This document shows positions 8,603 through 18,346 of a DNA stretch of 64,000 nucleotides, in pieces. The translations under genes were made by a program, and so were the position numbers. Numbering within the stretch: the first letter of the stretch is position 1; the number at the start of each line of letters is the position of its first letter. Origin of the DNA: Erythrobacter rubeus (GTDB taxonomy: Bacteria > Pseudomonadota > Alphaproteobacteria > Sphingomonadales > Sphingomonadaceae); assembly GCF_014705715.1 (NCBI RefSeq), contig NZ_JACXLC010000001.1, positions 1,222,457 through 1,286,456 on the forward strand. Reading direction: 5' to 3'. The notes beneath the pieces were generated by a model. It saw nothing but the letters and a program-made list of their open reading frames with translations, had not been told where the DNA came from and did no database searches.

Positions 8603-9805
8603 TCAGTACAGCAGGTGCCCTCTCACCTGCTCGATCCAGGCCGCTTCGTCAGTCGAGGCGAGCGCATCGAGATCGTCGGGCATGGCACTTGGATCATCGA
8701 CCCATTCGCGCAAAGCCGGTCCGCCATTGATCACATCGATTGCGAGAACATCCTCGGTATACTCGTATTTGAAATCGGTCCCGCGCCAGATCCGATAGCC
8801 TGGATAAAGCCGTCTGATCGCTTTGAAAGCGAGCGCCTGCAACCGCCATGGCTTGAACGAATCGTGATCGTAATGCGGGCCTTCTGCGTGGACCATCAAG
8901 GCATTGCAGAGCGTACCTGCATGCTTGTGGAAGGTCGGCTCGAACCAGCAATCGCGTAGAGCGCAACCATTTAGCCAATCCGGTGCAAGCTTGCGCATCT
9001 CTGCCAGCACAGCCTTTGCATCCACATCCGGCGCGCCGAACAGAACCTCGAGAGGGCGCGTGGTTCCCCGCCCCTCGCTGACGGTCGCGCCTTCGATCAT
9101 AACCGTACCGGCATAGGCGCGCGCCATGTTCACATTGGCAGCATTGGGCGAGGGGTTGATCCAGACGCGGTCCACCGGCCAGCCATGACCGGGGCCATCG
9201 GGCTTCCAGTCTTCCATCTTCACAACGCGATAGCCAACGTCCAAGCCGAAATGCTCGATGAACCAATGCCCCATCTCGCCCATCGTCAGGCCGTGGCGCA
9301 TCGGCATGGGAGCCGCGCCAACGAAGCTCTCGTTACCAGGAACCAACAGCGTGCCCTCGACAGCACGGCCCGCCGGATTGGGACGATCGAGAACCCACAC
9401 TTCCTTGCCAGTTTTCGCCGCCTCTTCAAGCAGATACAGCAGAGTAGTGACAAAGGTGTAGATGCGGCAGCCAAGGTCTTGCAGATCGAACAGGAATACA
9501 TCCGCGCTCGTCATCATTTGCCCGGTGGGGCGCCGCACCGGGCCGTAGAGCGAGAACACCGGAATGCCGTATTGCGGATCCGTTTCGTCCGCCGTTTCGA
9601 CCATGTTGTCCTGCTTATCGCCCTTGAGACCATGCTGCGGACCGAAGGCGCTGGTGACATTCACACCCGCAGCGATCAGCGCATCAAGGCTATGGGTCAG
9701 ATCTTCGGCCACGCTCGCAGGGTGCGCGACAAGGGCGACGCGCTTTCCCTGCAATTCGCTAAGCAATTGCGGGTCGGCGAGCAGGCGGTCGATTCCAAAC
9801 TTCAT
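8603..9805 (-). CDS. NamZ-like protein (DUF1343), possible exo-N-acetylmuramidase
   Basis: This 400-residue protein belongs to the DUF1343 family, whose characterised member NamZ removes terminal N-acetylmuramic acid from peptidoglycan fragments. Family blocks seen include GIDRLL, FGPQHGLKGDKQDNM, SLYGPVRRPT, FLFDLQDLGCRIYTF, VLDRPNPAGR and EGRGTTRPLE. The chosen ATG (9805) starts at the conserved block; the longer frame to 9895 would overlap the divergent tspO start. No signal peptide is visible, so it appears cytoplasmic, consistent with cell-wall recycling. It is followed after three bases by the hydroxylase-like gene. Confidence 0.85.
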   Translation of the reverse strand: MKFGIDRLLADPQLLSELQGKRVALVAHPASVAEDLTHSLDALIAAGVNVTSAFGPQHGLKGDKQDNMVETADETDPQYGIPVFSLYGPVRRPTGQMMTSADVFLFDLQDLGCRIYTFVTTLLYLLEEAAKTGKEVWVLDRPNPAGRAVEGTLLVPGNESFVGAAPMPMRHGLTMGEMGHWFIEHFGLDVGYRVVKMEDWKPDGPGHGWPVDRVWINPSPNAANVNMARAYAGTVMIEGATVSEGRGTTRPLEVLFGAPDVDAKAVLAEMRKLAPDWLNGCALRDCWFEPTFHKHAGTLCNALMVHAEGPHYDHDSFKPWRLQALAFKAIRRLYPGYRIWRGTDFKYEYTEDVLAIDVINGGPALREWVDDPSAMPDDLDALASTDEAAWIEQVRGHLLY

Positions 9806-9876
9806 GGGCCGTGGTTGGAACACCGGCCATCCAAAGGCAATGGTATTTGCGCATGCATGCGCGTAAGGCTCCATCC

Positions 9877-10362
9877 ATGGAGTGGACACCCGCAATCATT
9901 GCAGGCCTTTGGGCAATCATCCTCGGCGGCGCGGGCGGCGCGCTGACCGAGATCGGCGAGTGGTACCGAAATCTCAACAAGCCCAGCTGGCAGCCGCCCG
10001 ATTGGGCGTTCGGTCCGGCATGGACGATCATTCTCGGCCTATCGGCGTGGAGCATTTACCGCGCGTGGGTGGGCGCACCGACCATTGCAGATCGCAACAT
10101 TGTTATCGCGCTGTTCGCCGTGAATTTCGTGCTGCATCTCGCGTGGTCGCCGCTGTTCTTCAAAGTAAAGCGCCCGGACTGGGCCTTGTTCGAAAACGTG
10201 TTCCTGTGGGCTTCGGTGCTGTCGCTGTGCGTAATCCTGCCGCAATACTCATCGCTCGCCGGATGGCTGAACGTTCCGTATCTCGCCTGGGTGAGCTTCG
10301 CGATGCTGCTCAACTGGAAGATCGTCCAGCTCAACGCGCCGTTCGGAAAAGCGACCGCTTAA
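9877..10362 (+). CDS. tspO: TspO/MBR-family membrane protein
   Basis: This 161-residue protein has five hydrophobic helices and the tryptophan-rich TspO signature: GALTEIGEWYRNLNKPSWQP near the N-terminus, then FGPAWTIIL and LHLAWSPLFF. TspO proteins bind tetrapyrroles and are linked to porphyrin handling and to control of pigment or stress responses. I chose the ATG at 9877 from the family alignment; an upstream in-frame ATG would add 22 residues. It is divergent from the NamZ-like gene, 71 bases apart, and its end overlaps the convergent DOMON-like gene by four bases. Confidence 0.88.
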   Translation: MEWTPAIIAGLWAIILGGAGGALTEIGEWYRNLNKPSWQPPDWAFGPAWTIILGLSAWSIYRAWVGAPTIADRNIVIALFAVNFVLHLAWSPLFFKVKRPDWALFENVFLWASVLSLCVILPQYSSLAGWLNVPYLAWVSFAMLLNWKIVQLNAPFGKATA

Positions 10363-10877
10363 CGCCTGTCGACAATCATCTGGCGGCACGCTTCCGAATG
10401 AAATTCCGGCTTGCCTGGCGGAAAGGCGAGCGCCCAGAATTGCAGATCGCCTCCCTGATGCTCGACTATGGCGTTGAGCGCCACCTGCGCGGGATCGGGC
10501 AGTTCGGCGGCGATGCTCGCTGTGAGGACAAGTCCGGTCTCATCGTATGATGACGCAACGCTGATTGCGGCGACCGGCGCATCGCGCATACCTTCGCGAA
10601 AGCTGTCGAAGTCGTACGCCGCCCAGCGGCCCGATGGCGACAGGTTGAACTCGCGGTAGGCGGAGCCTCCGATCGGTTGCCAGAAAATCTCGAAACAAGT
10701 GGTCTTCCACAGATTGTCCATCCGCTCCGGTTCTGCCTGAGGCGGCACGACGATGGCATCCGCGCGGCCATCGAGACGGAATTCCGCCTCACACCCTGCC
10801 TCGGTCGGCGTGAGAGAAGCGGTCACGGCCCGGATGGGTCCGAGATCGCATGTCTGGTGAAGCATGAGAGGTGTCAT
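10359..10877 (-). CDS. DOMON-like domain protein
   Basis: This is a 172-residue soluble protein with a DOMON-like beta-sandwich pattern: DNLWKTTCFEIFWQP, then REFNLSPSGRWAAYDFDSF, then ILSV-type strands near the end. Related proteins are annotated only as DOMON-like, with no known activity. An ATG at 10877 has AGGA five bases before it; ATG 10865 is an alternative. The longer frame to 10955 would run back over the tyrS start. There is no signal peptide. It diverges from tyrS and overlaps the tspO end by four bases. Confidence 0.72.
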   Translation of the reverse strand: MTPLMLHQTCDLGPIRAVTASLTPTEAGCEAEFRLDGRADAIVVPPQAEPERMDNLWKTTCFEIFWQPIGGSAYREFNLSPSGRWAAYDFDSFREGMRDAPVAAISVASSYDETGLVLTASIAAELPDPAQVALNAIVEHQGGDLQFWALAFPPGKPEFHSEACRQMIVDRR

Positions 10878-10953
10878 GCGCGTCCTATTGCGGAGCCTGG
10901 CAGAGCGGGCAAGCCCTTCCCCAGCCCCGCCCCCGCTGTTAAGCGCGTGCGCC

Positions 10954-12186
10954 ATGAGTGAGAATTACGAATCCGAACTTTTGCGCCTGCTGGAAAGCCG
11001 CGGCCATCTGCACCAGATCACCGATGCTGGCACGCTCGATGCGCTTGCACAGAAACAGGTGGTAACCGGCTATGTCGGCTTCGACCCGACCGCTCCTTCC
11101 CTGCATATCGGCAACCTGGCTTCGATCATGCTGCTCAAACGATTGCAACAGGCAGGGCACCAGCCAATCGTCATCATGGGCGGCGGCACGGCAAAGGTCG
11201 GCGATCCTTCGGGCAAGGACGAAACGCGCCAGATGCTGACCGAAGAGCGGCTCGCGAGCAATGTCGCCTCGATTAAAGGCAGCTTCGAAAAGATCCTGCG
11301 CTTCGACGACAGCGAAACAGGCGCGCTTCTCATCAACAATGACGATTGGCTGAGCAAGCTCGGCTATATCGAGATGCTGCGCGATGTCGGTCCGCATTTT
11401 ACCGTCAACCGTATGCTGACGTTCGATTCGGTCAAAACCAGGCTCGACCGTGAGCAGCCGCTCACCTTTATCGAATTCAACTACATGATAATGCAGGCGT
11501 ATGACTTCCTTGTGCTGGCGCGCGATTACGATTGCCGCCTACAGCTCGGCGGCAGCGACCAGTGGGGCAATATCGTCAACGGTATAGAGCTGACCCGCAG
11601 GATCGACGGGAAAGAGGTCTACGGCGTCACGGCTCCACTGATCACCCGTGCAGATGGCGCGAAGATGGGCAAGTCGGTCGATGGCGCGATCTGGCTCAAT
11701 GAAGACAAGCTGCCCGGCTACGATTTCTGGCAATACTGGCGCAACACCGATGACCAGGACGTGGGAAAGTTCCTGCGGCTCTTCACCGACTTGCCGCTGG
11801 ACGAGATCGCTCGTCTCGAAGCGCTGGAAGGGGCGGAAATCAACCATGCCAAGGAGGTGCTGGCCAACGAGGTAACGGCCATGGTCCGCGGCGCGGAGGC
11901 CGCAAGTGCTGCTCAAGCGACAGCGCGCGATACATTCGCTGGCGGAGGCGCTGGCGAAGACCTGCCGACGCTTTCTGTCGGGCAGGACGGCATGCGCATC
12001 GGAGCGGTGCTGACGGAACTCGGCTTCACCGCTTCCAATGGCGAGGCAAAGCGCAAACTCGCCGAAGGGGCAGTCAAGCTCGAGGGTAAGGCGATCACGG
12101 ATCCCGGTTTCCTAATCGCGCCTGCCGAAGGGGACGCATTGAAGCTCAGCCTGGGCAAGAAGAAGCACGGCATCGTCACCCTTTGA
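10954..12186 (+). CDS. tyrS: Tyrosyl-tRNA synthetase
   Basis: This is a class I aminoacyl-tRNA synthetase charging tRNA-Tyr. It has 410 residues, normal for the bacterial TyrRS group. The HIGH-type motif is HIGN (51-54), and KMGKS (237-241) is the second signature. Tyrosine-pocket elements include FNYMIMQAYDF and GGSDQWGNI. The C-terminal region ends in an S4 RNA-binding domain (NGEAKRKLAEGAVKLEG). The ATG at 10954 starts the conserved protein; the frame is open further upstream without homology. The gene appears to be monocistronic. Confidence 0.96.
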   Translation: MSENYESELLRLLESRGHLHQITDAGTLDALAQKQVVTGYVGFDPTAPSLHIGNLASIMLLKRLQQAGHQPIVIMGGGTAKVGDPSGKDETRQMLTEERLASNVASIKGSFEKILRFDDSETGALLINNDDWLSKLGYIEMLRDVGPHFTVNRMLTFDSVKTRLDREQPLTFIEFNYMIMQAYDFLVLARDYDCRLQLGGSDQWGNIVNGIELTRRIDGKEVYGVTAPLITRADGAKMGKSVDGAIWLNEDKLPGYDFWQYWRNTDDQDVGKFLRLFTDLPLDEIARLEALEGAEINHAKEVLANEVTAMVRGAEAASAAQATARDTFAGGGAGEDLPTLSVGQDGMRIGAVLTELGFTASNGEAKRKLAEGAVKLEGKAITDPGFLIAPAEGDALKLSLGKKKHGIVTL

Positions 12187-12283
12187 CCTGAGCGCAAAAG
12201 CGCCCGACCCGCGCGATTTACCAATTATCAGCCTTTGCGGTGCATTAGGGATCGCAGGGTTTGATAATGGAGGTCGTGTAAAC

Positions 12284-12622
12284 GTGTCAGCGGGAGCAAA
12301 CTTAAGCGTCACTGATTTGCGCCGCGCAGCGCGTCATCCGGTCGACTATCCGGTGATCGTCGAGCACTTCGCGCATGGCGACCTGAACCTTCATGTCAGC
12401 AACATTTCCGCCCACGGTTTCATGGTCGATGACGCGGAAAAGCTCAGCCGCGGCGACCGCGTAATCATTCGCTTGCCCATCGTCGGCCGGATAGAGGCCT
12501 ATGTCATCTGGACCCGCGACAATCGCGCGGGCTTCCAGTTCGAGCGTATCATCCGCCTCGATGACTTCATGGATATCATCGACACGCTGCAGCCCAATCC
12601 GCGTCTGCGTCGCAATCGGTAA
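12284..12622 (+). CDS. PilZ-domain protein
   Basis: This 112-residue protein consists of one PilZ domain, the cyclic-di-GMP receptor fold. The RxxxR-type motif is RRAARHPVDYPV near the N-terminus, followed by the second PilZ motif as NISAHGFMVDD, then a strand-rich end. The DxSxxG motif is represented by SNISAHG, which lacks the leading Asp, so c-di-GMP binding is uncertain. The start is GTG at 12284, with GGAGG about ten bases upstream. It stands alone between tyrS and an MFS gene. Confidence 0.82.
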   Translation: MSAGANLSVTDLRRAARHPVDYPVIVEHFAHGDLNLHVSNISAHGFMVDDAEKLSRGDRVIIRLPIVGRIEAYVIWTRDNRAGFQFERIIRLDDFMDIIDTLQPNPRLRRNR

Positions 12623-12706
12623 TTAGCACCGCCGCAAAAGCAGCGGCTCATTACGGAATAGTATAGCTGGCTTGGCAGACATGGCGTCTGCTGCCATGGC
12701 GCTTGC

Positions 12707-14017
12707 GTGACCGAGACAAGCACCGATCCTTCGACCCATCCGTTTCGGATCCATAACTTTCGCTGCTATTGGCTGAGCCGCCTGTCGATGACGTTGGCGC
12801 AATACGCGATGCTGTTGATCATCGGCTGGCAGACGTACAACATCGCGCGCGATGGCGGGATGACCATTGCCGGGGCCTCCGGCCAGCTCGCTCTTATCGG
12901 CCTCCTTCAATTCTTGCCGCTGTTCATACTCACGCCCTTTTCCGGGCTCGCTGCCGATCGTTTCGACCGCCGATCGCTCGGGCGATTAACAGTTCTGCTG
13001 CAACTTATCTGCGCAGCCGTGCTTGGCTGGGCAACATGGACCGACGCGATCTCGATCCCGATCCTGTTCGGCATCGCGGTATTGCTGGGCGTGGCGCGCG
13101 GGTTTGCCGGGCCTGCACTCTCCGCACTGGCGCCCAATCTCGTTCCGAAGGACATTCTGCCCACCGCGATCGCGCTATCTTCGATTTCTTGGCAGGTCGG
13201 AATGATCGGAGGGCCGGCGCTGGGCGGCTACCTCTATGCCATCGGCCCTGCCCTCCCTTATGCAGTGGCGACCGGTCTGTTCGCGGTGTCGGTGGTGGCG
13301 CTTTCACTCATTGGGAAAGTCCCGCAGCCCGCCATTCGCAAGGACCAGCGCCCCATCGGTGCCATCGTCGACGGCATGAAATATGTCGTGCACAATAAGA
13401 TGGTGCTTGGCGCAATCACGCTCGATCTGCTTGCGGTGTTTCTCGCGGGCGCAACCGCTCTCTTTCCGGTCTACGCACGCGACATCCTGCAAGTGGGAGA
13501 AACCGGGCTCAGTCAACTCGCGATGGCTCCCGCTGTCGGAGCGGCGCTGACAGCGCTGTGGTTCTCCTTCCGCCCGATCAAGACAGGCGTCGGGCCCAAA
13601 ATGCTTTGGGCGGTTGCCGTATTCGGCCTGGCCACGATCATTTTCGGCCTTTCCAAATCCATGCCGCTCAGCCTCGCGATGCTATTTATCGTCGGCGCAG
13701 CGGACATGTTCAGCGTCTATATCCGCCAATCGCTGATCCAGCTCCACACGCCGGACGATAAGCGCGGCCGGGTATCCTCGGTCAGCCTGCTTACGATAAG
13801 CGCCTCTAACGAAGGCGGAGATTTCTTCTCCGGCACCCTCGCATTCCTCATCGGTCCGGTCGCCGCCGTGGTCGCAGGCGGGATCGGCGCTATTGTAACT
13901 GTCGGGCTATGGAGCCGCGTATTCCCGGTGCTGCGAACAACAAAGACCTTCGATCCGCCGGACAATTTGTTAGAAGACGATCAGAAACAAGATAGAACCA
14001 ATCCCCAGGAGGCCTGA
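12707..14017 (+). CDS. MFS transporter, EntS-like exporter group
   Basis: This 436-residue protein has about 12 hydrophobic helices and the MFS loop motif [14 protein letters not shown] between helices 2 and 3. The layout, with a short N-terminus and a long final cytoplasmic tail, resembles the MFS_3/EntS-type exporters, but no substrate can be named. The start is GTG at 12707. It ends one base before cysK, whose ribosome binding site lies inside this gene, so the two are probably one operon. That linkage alone does not prove a role in sulfur metabolism. Confidence 0.82.
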   Translation: MTETSTDPSTHPFRIHNFRCYWLSRLSMTLAQYAMLLIIGWQTYNIARDGGMTIAGASGQLALIGLLQFLPLFILTPFSGLAADRFDRRSLGRLTVLLQLICAAVLGWATWTDAISIPILFGIAVLLGVARGFAGPALSALAPNLVPKDILPTAIALSSISWQVGMIGGPALGGYLYAIGPALPYAVATGLFAVSVVALSLIGKVPQPAIRKDQRPIGAIVDGMKYVVHNKMVLGAITLDLLAVFLAGATALFPVYARDILQVGETGLSQLAMAPAVGAALTALWFSFRPIKTGVGPKMLWAVAVFGLATIIFGLSKSMPLSLAMLFIVGAADMFSVYIRQSLIQLHTPDDKRGRVSSVSLLTISASNEGGDFFSGTLAFLIGPVAAVVAGGIGAIVTVGLWSRVFPVLRTTKTFDPPDNLLEDDQKQDRTNPQEA

Positions 14018-14018
14018 C

Positions 14019-14939
14019 ATGAAAGCGCACAGCATTCTCGAAACGATCGGCAACACCCCGCATATCCGCCTGTCGCGGATGTTTCCCGATCACGAAGTCT
14101 GGCTGAAATCGGAGCGCGCCAATCCCGGCGGATCGATCAAGGACCGGATCGCGCTGGCAATGGTCGAAGATGCCGAAAGCACGGGCAAGCTAAAGGCAGG
14201 CGGCACCATCGTCGAGCCGACCAGCGGCAATACCGGCATCGGCCTCGCCATGGTCGCCGCCGTCAAAGGCTACAAGCTGGTGCTGGTCATGCCGGAAAGC
14301 ATGTCGGTCGAGCGTCGCCGCCTGATGCTCGCGTACGGTGCGACATTCGACCTTACGCCCAAGGAAAAGGGGATGAAGGGCGCAATCGAGCGTGCGACCG
14401 AGATCGTCGAGAGCACCGATGGCGCGTGGATGCCCAGCCAGTTTGAGAATCCCGCCAATGTCGCGGTACATGTCCGCACGACTGCTCAGGAAATTCTCAC
14501 CGATTTCGCCGACAATCCGATCGATGTGATGATCACCGGTGTAGGCACCGGCGGCCACCTGACCGGATGCGCGGAAGAGCTCAAAAAGCATTGGAGCGGT
14601 TTCAAGGCATACGGTGTGGAGCCGGAAGGATCGCCCGTGATCAATGGCGGCTCACCCGGCCCGCACCCGATCCAGGGCATCGGTGCAGGCTTCATTCCAG
14701 ACAACCTTCACACCGATGCCATCGATGGGGCGATCACCGTGGATCCTGACGATGCGAAGGAAATGGCCCGCCGCGCGGCGCGCGAAGAGGGCATGCTGAT
14801 CGGTATTTCCTCCGGAGCGACCCTGGCAGCAATCGCGAAGAAGCTGCCTGATCTTGCCGCGGGCTCGCGGGTGATGGGCTTCAATTACGACACCGGTGAG
14901 CGTTACCTCTCGGTGCCGGAATTCCTCCCCGTGGAGTAG
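14019..14939 (+). CDS. cysK: Cysteine synthase A
   Basis: This is O-acetylserine sulfhydrylase, the PLP enzyme that makes cysteine from O-acetylserine and sulfide. It has 306 residues. PLP lysine K41 lies in NPGGSIKDR, the substrate loop is TSGNTG (68-73), and the glycine-rich phosphate site is [12 protein letters not shown]-terminal serine/threonine contact is in [16 protein letters not shown] is located just before the ATG at 14019. It follows the MFS gene directly. Confidence 0.94.
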   Translation: MKAHSILETIGNTPHIRLSRMFPDHEVWLKSERANPGGSIKDRIALAMVEDAESTGKLKAGGTIVEPTSGNTGIGLAMVAAVKGYKLVLVMPESMSVERRRLMLAYGATFDLTPKEKGMKGAIERATEIVESTDGAWMPSQFENPANVAVHVRTTAQEILTDFADNPIDVMITGVGTGGHLTGCAEELKKHWSGFKAYGVEPEGSPVINGGSPGPHPIQGIGAGFIPDNLHTDAIDGAITVDPDDAKEMARRAAREEGMLIGISSGATLAAIAKKLPDLAAGSRVMGFNYDTGERYLSVPEFLPVE

Positions 14940-15080
14940 TGCACGGCTTGCGGACAGCCCGGCCAGGGACATGTCGTAGGCCGGATTCCGAAAAGGATTG
15001 ATCGAAACTGGTAAGAAACCACCGAGCTCGTTCGATAGACTTGGTCGCGCCAAGACATCGTTCGAACGAAGGAGGTTTCG

Positions 15081-15857
15081 ATGGAGTTGTCGATAGGACC
15101 CCGCCCGGCTGTCAAAAAATCGGCCAAGCCGCTCCATTACAGGTTTGCGAAGAAACAGCGGCACCGGCTCAACGCCGTGATCGCTTCGAGTTCGCTCATC
15201 GACGATCGTCCAGTGTTCGGCGCATCGGAATTCGATTGGACACAGCCACTTACCGATGAATGGGAAAGCATTCGCGACGAAGCGCTCGCCATTTACGAAC
15301 ACCGCGATGCCATTCCGCCTCTGCGGGAGATTTCTCCTGACCATCGGCGCATCATGCGCGACAATTCATGGCGCAGCTTCTTCCTCATCGGGTACGGGCA
15401 CCGTCAGGAGGAAAACATCGCGCGCGCACCGCGCACAGCGGAACTCGTCAGCCGCATACCCGGTCTGAATTCCGCGTTCTTTTCCATACTGGCACCCGGC
15501 GCGCGGATCGTCCCGCACCGCGGTGTGACGAAGGCCTTCATCACGGCCCATCTGGGAATCAAGGTCCCGCGCGATCGCGAATCGTGCTGGCTGCGCGTGG
15601 GCAATGAGCGCCTCTCTTGGCGCGAGGGGGAATGGACCGTGTTCGACGACACGTATGAGCACGAGGTCCATAACGATACCGACGAGACGCGTATTGTGCT
15701 GCTGTGCCAAGTGGCTCGCCCGCTCAAGGCGCCAGGATCGTGGGTTGCAGCAGCGACGCTCGGCTATGTTCGCCGCAGCCATTTCGTCCAGGACGCAAAG
15801 AACAATCTCGCCGATTGGGAAAGCGTGTTCGCGCGCGCTGAACGCGGCGAGATCTGA
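15081..15857 (+). CDS. Aspartyl/asparaginyl beta-hydroxylase-like dioxygenase
   Basis: This 258-residue 2-oxoglutarate dioxygenase belongs to the AspH/LpxO-like family. Iron-binding histidines lie in ARIVPHRGVTKAF and in FDDTYEHEVHNDT, with the family arginine after them (DETRIVLLCQVARP). No membrane segment is evident. AAGGAGG is placed six bases before the ATG at 15081. It is compact compared with the two-part relative at 7583-8599. Its substrate is unknown; LpxO-type lipid A hydroxylation and protein hydroxylation are both possible. It ends just before a strong bidirectional terminator. Confidence 0.86.
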   Translation: MELSIGPRPAVKKSAKPLHYRFAKKQRHRLNAVIASSSLIDDRPVFGASEFDWTQPLTDEWESIRDEALAIYEHRDAIPPLREISPDHRRIMRDNSWRSFFLIGYGHRQEENIARAPRTAELVSRIPGLNSAFFSILAPGARIVPHRGVTKAFITAHLGIKVPRDRESCWLRVGNERLSWREGEWTVFDDTYEHEVHNDTDETRIVLLCQVARPLKAPGSWVAAATLGYVRRSHFVQDAKNNLADWESVFARAERGEI

Positions 15858-15882
15858 AACCCGGCATCGATACATCGCGACG

Positions 15883-15918
15883 AAAAAGGCTCGGGAGTCC
15901 CCACTCCCGAGCCTCTTT
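15883..15918. terminator. Bidirectional rho-independent terminator
   Basis: A perfect 11-bp stem (GGCTCGGGAGT / ACTCCCGAGCC) with a CCCC loop spans 15888-15913. It is preceded by AAAAA and followed by TCTTT. It can end transcripts of the hydroxylase gene from the left and of the acyl-CoA dehydrogenase gene from the right. The T-run is better on the minus strand. Confidence 0.9.
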
Positions 15919-15939
15919 ACGTGACGATCCTGTATTCGA

Positions 15940-17745
15940 TCAGGCTGCGGTGGCGAATGCCTCTTCCGACAGCTTCATCATGTTCTCGCTGCCCGCTTCG
16001 AGCTTGCGGCGCAGTGCGCCTGCATCGGGGAGGAAGCGCTCGGCGTAATAGGCAGCCGAGGTAAGCTTGGCTTCGTAAAATGCCTTGTCGTCCGGCTCAC
16101 CTGCGAGCGCATCCTTGGCAACCTTCGCCATCTTCAGCCAGAAGAAGCCGAGCGTGACGATGCCCATGATGTGCATGTAGTGATGTGCGCCCGCGCCGAG
16201 GTGGTTCGGGTTCTGCATGGCGTTCTGCATGAACCACATGGTCGCGGCCTTCTGCTCGCCCAGAGCCTTTTCAAGGCGCTCGGCAAGGTCCTTCAGCGCT
16301 TCGTCCTGCTTGGCTGCGGCAATTTCCTCATCGATCATGGCGAAGAATGCCTGCACGGCCTTGCCGCCCTTCGATGCGAGCTTGCGCCCGCAAAGGTCCA
16401 TCGCCTGCACGCCATTGGTGCCTTCGTAGATCATGGCGATGCGGCTATCGCGCACGAACTGCTCCATGCCCCATTCCTTGACGTAGCCGTGCCCGCCATA
16501 GACCTGCTGCATGTTGTTCGCGATGTCGTAGCCCTTGTCGGTGCCGTAACCCTTGATGACCGGAGTCATCAGGCCGATCAGCTCGTCGGCAAGCTCACGC
16601 TCTTCTTCGGTCTGCGCCTTATGCGTCAGATCGACCTGCAGAGCGCCCCAGAGGCAAAGTGCGCGCATGCCTTCGTTGAAGACCTTGGCGTCCATCAGCA
16701 TGCGGCGCACGTCCGGGTGGACGAAGATCGGGTCCGCTTTCGCTTCGGGATCCTTCGGCCCGGTCAAAGCGCGGCCCTGACGGCGGTCGAGGGCGTAGTC
16801 GACAGCGTTCTGATACGACACCTCTGCCTGGGCCAGACCCTGAAGCCCGACACCCAGACGAGCGGCGTTCATCATCACGAACATTGCTGCGAGGCCCTTG
16901 TTCTCCTCGCCCACCATGTAGCCGGTGGCTTCGTCGTAATTGAGCACGCAAGTCGCGTTGCCGTGAATGCCCATCTTCTTCTCGATCGAGCCGCAGGTCA
17001 CGCCGTTGCGCTCACCGGGTTCGCCGTTTTCATCGAGGATGAACTTCGGCACGATGAACAGCGAAATGCCCTTGGAGCTGTCCGGAGCACCCGGCGTCTT
17101 TGCGAGCACCAGATGAATGATATTGCTGGTGAGGTCGTGCTCACCGGCGGAAATGAAAATCTTGGTGCCGGTGATCTTGTACGAACCATCGCCCTGCGGC
17201 TCTGCCTTGGTACGGATCATGCCCAGATCGGTTCCGCAATGCGGTTCGGTCAGGTTCATGGTGCCCGACCATTCGCCCGAAATCATCTTTGGAAGGTAGG
17301 TTTCCTTCTGCTCCTGAGAACCGGCCGCTTCGATCGCCGCCGATGCACCATTGGTCAGGCCCGGATACATGCCGAAGGCCTGGTTCGCGGTTGCGGTAAA
17401 CTCTTCCATAACGAAACCGAGAACGTGCGGCAGACCCTGCCCGCCGAACTCTTCCGGTTTGGCGAGCGTGCCCCACCCACCTTCGACATATGCCTCGTAA
17501 GCTTCCTTGAAACCGTCCGGCGTGGTCACGGTGCCGTCTTCGTGACGGGTGCAGCCCTGCTCATCGCCGATCTGGTTGATCGGAGCGAGAACTTCAGAAG
17601 CGAACTTGCCAGCTTCGTTTACGATCGCATCGATCATGTCCGGCGTCGCGTTTTCAAAACCAGGAAGGTTTCCGTAGCTTGCGAGATCCAGCAGTTCGTT
17701 GACCACAAAACGAGTGTCGCGGGTTGGAGCGGTGTAAGTCGGCAT
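15940..17745 (-). CDS. Acyl-CoA dehydrogenase, large form with C-terminal extension
   Basis: This is a flavoenzyme of fatty-acid beta-oxidation that introduces the alpha-beta double bond. At 601 residues it belongs to the large acyl-CoA dehydrogenase group with an extra C-terminal domain. Conserved stretches include [31 protein letters not shown] and [32 protein letters not shown] lies at the FAD/active-site end. The ATG at 17745 starts MPTYTAP and has AAGGGAA upstream; the frame to 17796 adds a non-conserved leader. The MerR gene just upstream on the same strand is its likely regulator. Confidence 0.92.
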   Translation of the reverse strand: MPTYTAPTRDTRFVVNELLDLASYGNLPGFENATPDMIDAIVNEAGKFASEVLAPINQIGDEQGCTRHEDGTVTTPDGFKEAYEAYVEGGWGTLAKPEEFGGQGLPHVLGFVMEEFTATANQAFGMYPGLTNGASAAIEAAGSQEQKETYLPKMISGEWSGTMNLTEPHCGTDLGMIRTKAEPQGDGSYKITGTKIFISAGEHDLTSNIIHLVLAKTPGAPDSSKGISLFIVPKFILDENGEPGERNGVTCGSIEKKMGIHGNATCVLNYDEATGYMVGEENKGLAAMFVMMNAARLGVGLQGLAQAEVSYQNAVDYALDRRQGRALTGPKDPEAKADPIFVHPDVRRMLMDAKVFNEGMRALCLWGALQVDLTHKAQTEEERELADELIGLMTPVIKGYGTDKGYDIANNMQQVYGGHGYVKEWGMEQFVRDSRIAMIYEGTNGVQAMDLCGRKLASKGGKAVQAFFAMIDEEIAAAKQDEALKDLAERLEKALGEQKAATMWFMQNAMQNPNHLGAGAHHYMHIMGIVTLGFFWLKMAKVAKDALAGEPDDKAFYEAKLTSAAYYAERFLPDAGALRRKLEAGSENMMKLSEEAFATAA

Positions 17746-17822
17746 CAAAAGATTCCCTTGATGAGCGTTTGAGGATTGTTGTTGGCGACTCGGCAATCGA
17801 AGCCGAGTTTAAAGCGGATCGG

Positions 17823-17866
17823 GTTTTTGGATATCGCTATCCGAGATCGAGTTTTTGGATATCGCT
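17823..17866. repeat. Short tandem duplication at the merR-type gene end
   Basis: The 16-base word GTTTTTGGATATCGCT occurs at 17823-17838 and again at 17851-17866, 28 bases apart. The second copy encodes the MerR protein's last residues and the first spans its stop codon. It looks like a local duplication of the 3' end. The word sequence also forms a small GGATA/TATCC hairpin. Confidence 0.8.
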
Positions 17867-18301
17867 CACGAAATCGGTCAATTCCTTGATTGAGGAATCG
17901 ATATCCGCGCGTTGAGCCTTGAGCTTGTCGATATGCGCCTTGCACTTTTCCACCGTCACGCGGCGCTGTTCGACCCGGCCATCGTCCAGATCGTAAAGGT
18001 CGATCATTTCGCGAATTTCGGTGAGGCTGAATCCGACATTCTTCGCCCGCATGATCCATGCGAGCCGGGCGCGATCACGCTTTGAATAGACGCGTGTCAG
18101 ACCGACGCGTGCCGGGCTGATCAATCCTTCATCTTCGTAGAACCGCAGCGCTCGCGCGGTACAGCCGAATTCGGAGGTCAGGTCGGAGATCGAAAACTGT
18201 TCGCGCTCATGCTTGTCCGGACGATCGAGATGCGCGCCGTTGCGGCGCTGCTCTGATCCGGCATCATTACGCGTGTTCTCATTTGCAGGTGCGGTAGCCA
18301 T
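17837..18301 (-). CDS. MerR-family transcriptional regulator
   Basis: This 154-residue regulator has a flexible polar N-terminus, then a MerR winged helix (FSISDLTSEFGCTARALRFY, DEGLISPAR, about 36-65) and a C-terminal dimerisation coiled coil (KCKAHIDKLKAQRADID). It lacks the cysteines of metal-sensing MerR proteins. Its position directly upstream of an acyl-CoA dehydrogenase matches the LiuR-type regulators of acyl-CoA catabolism, which is an inference from context. A near-palindromic site lies 20 bases upstream of the start codon and could be its own operator. Confidence 0.87.
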   Translation of the reverse strand: MATAPANENTRNDAGSEQRRNGAHLDRPDKHEREQFSISDLTSEFGCTARALRFYEDEGLISPARVGLTRVYSKRDRARLAWIMRAKNVGFSLTEIREMIDLYDLDDGRVEQRRVTVEKCKAHIDKLKAQRADIDSSIKELTDFVSDIQKLDLG

Positions 18302-18320
18302 GAGAAGTGGTCTACCTTCC

Positions 18321-18338
18321 CTTTACGTGAACGTCAAG
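18321..18338. promoter_or_regulatory. Candidate MerR operator
   Basis: CTTTACGTGAACGTCAAG is a near-perfect inverted repeat, with 7 of 9 positions paired between halves. It lies between the MerR start codon at 18301 and the end of hisI. The position and the ACGT core resemble sites described for LiuR-like MerR proteins; that comparison is from memory. Confidence 0.55.
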
Positions 18339-18346
18339 CCCTGACC

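Noticed and set aside
16171-17772. 533-residue open frame on the plus strand
   Set aside because: It is antisense to the well-supported acyl-CoA dehydrogenase; the sequence is a codon shadow rich in His, Arg and Leu with no domain.
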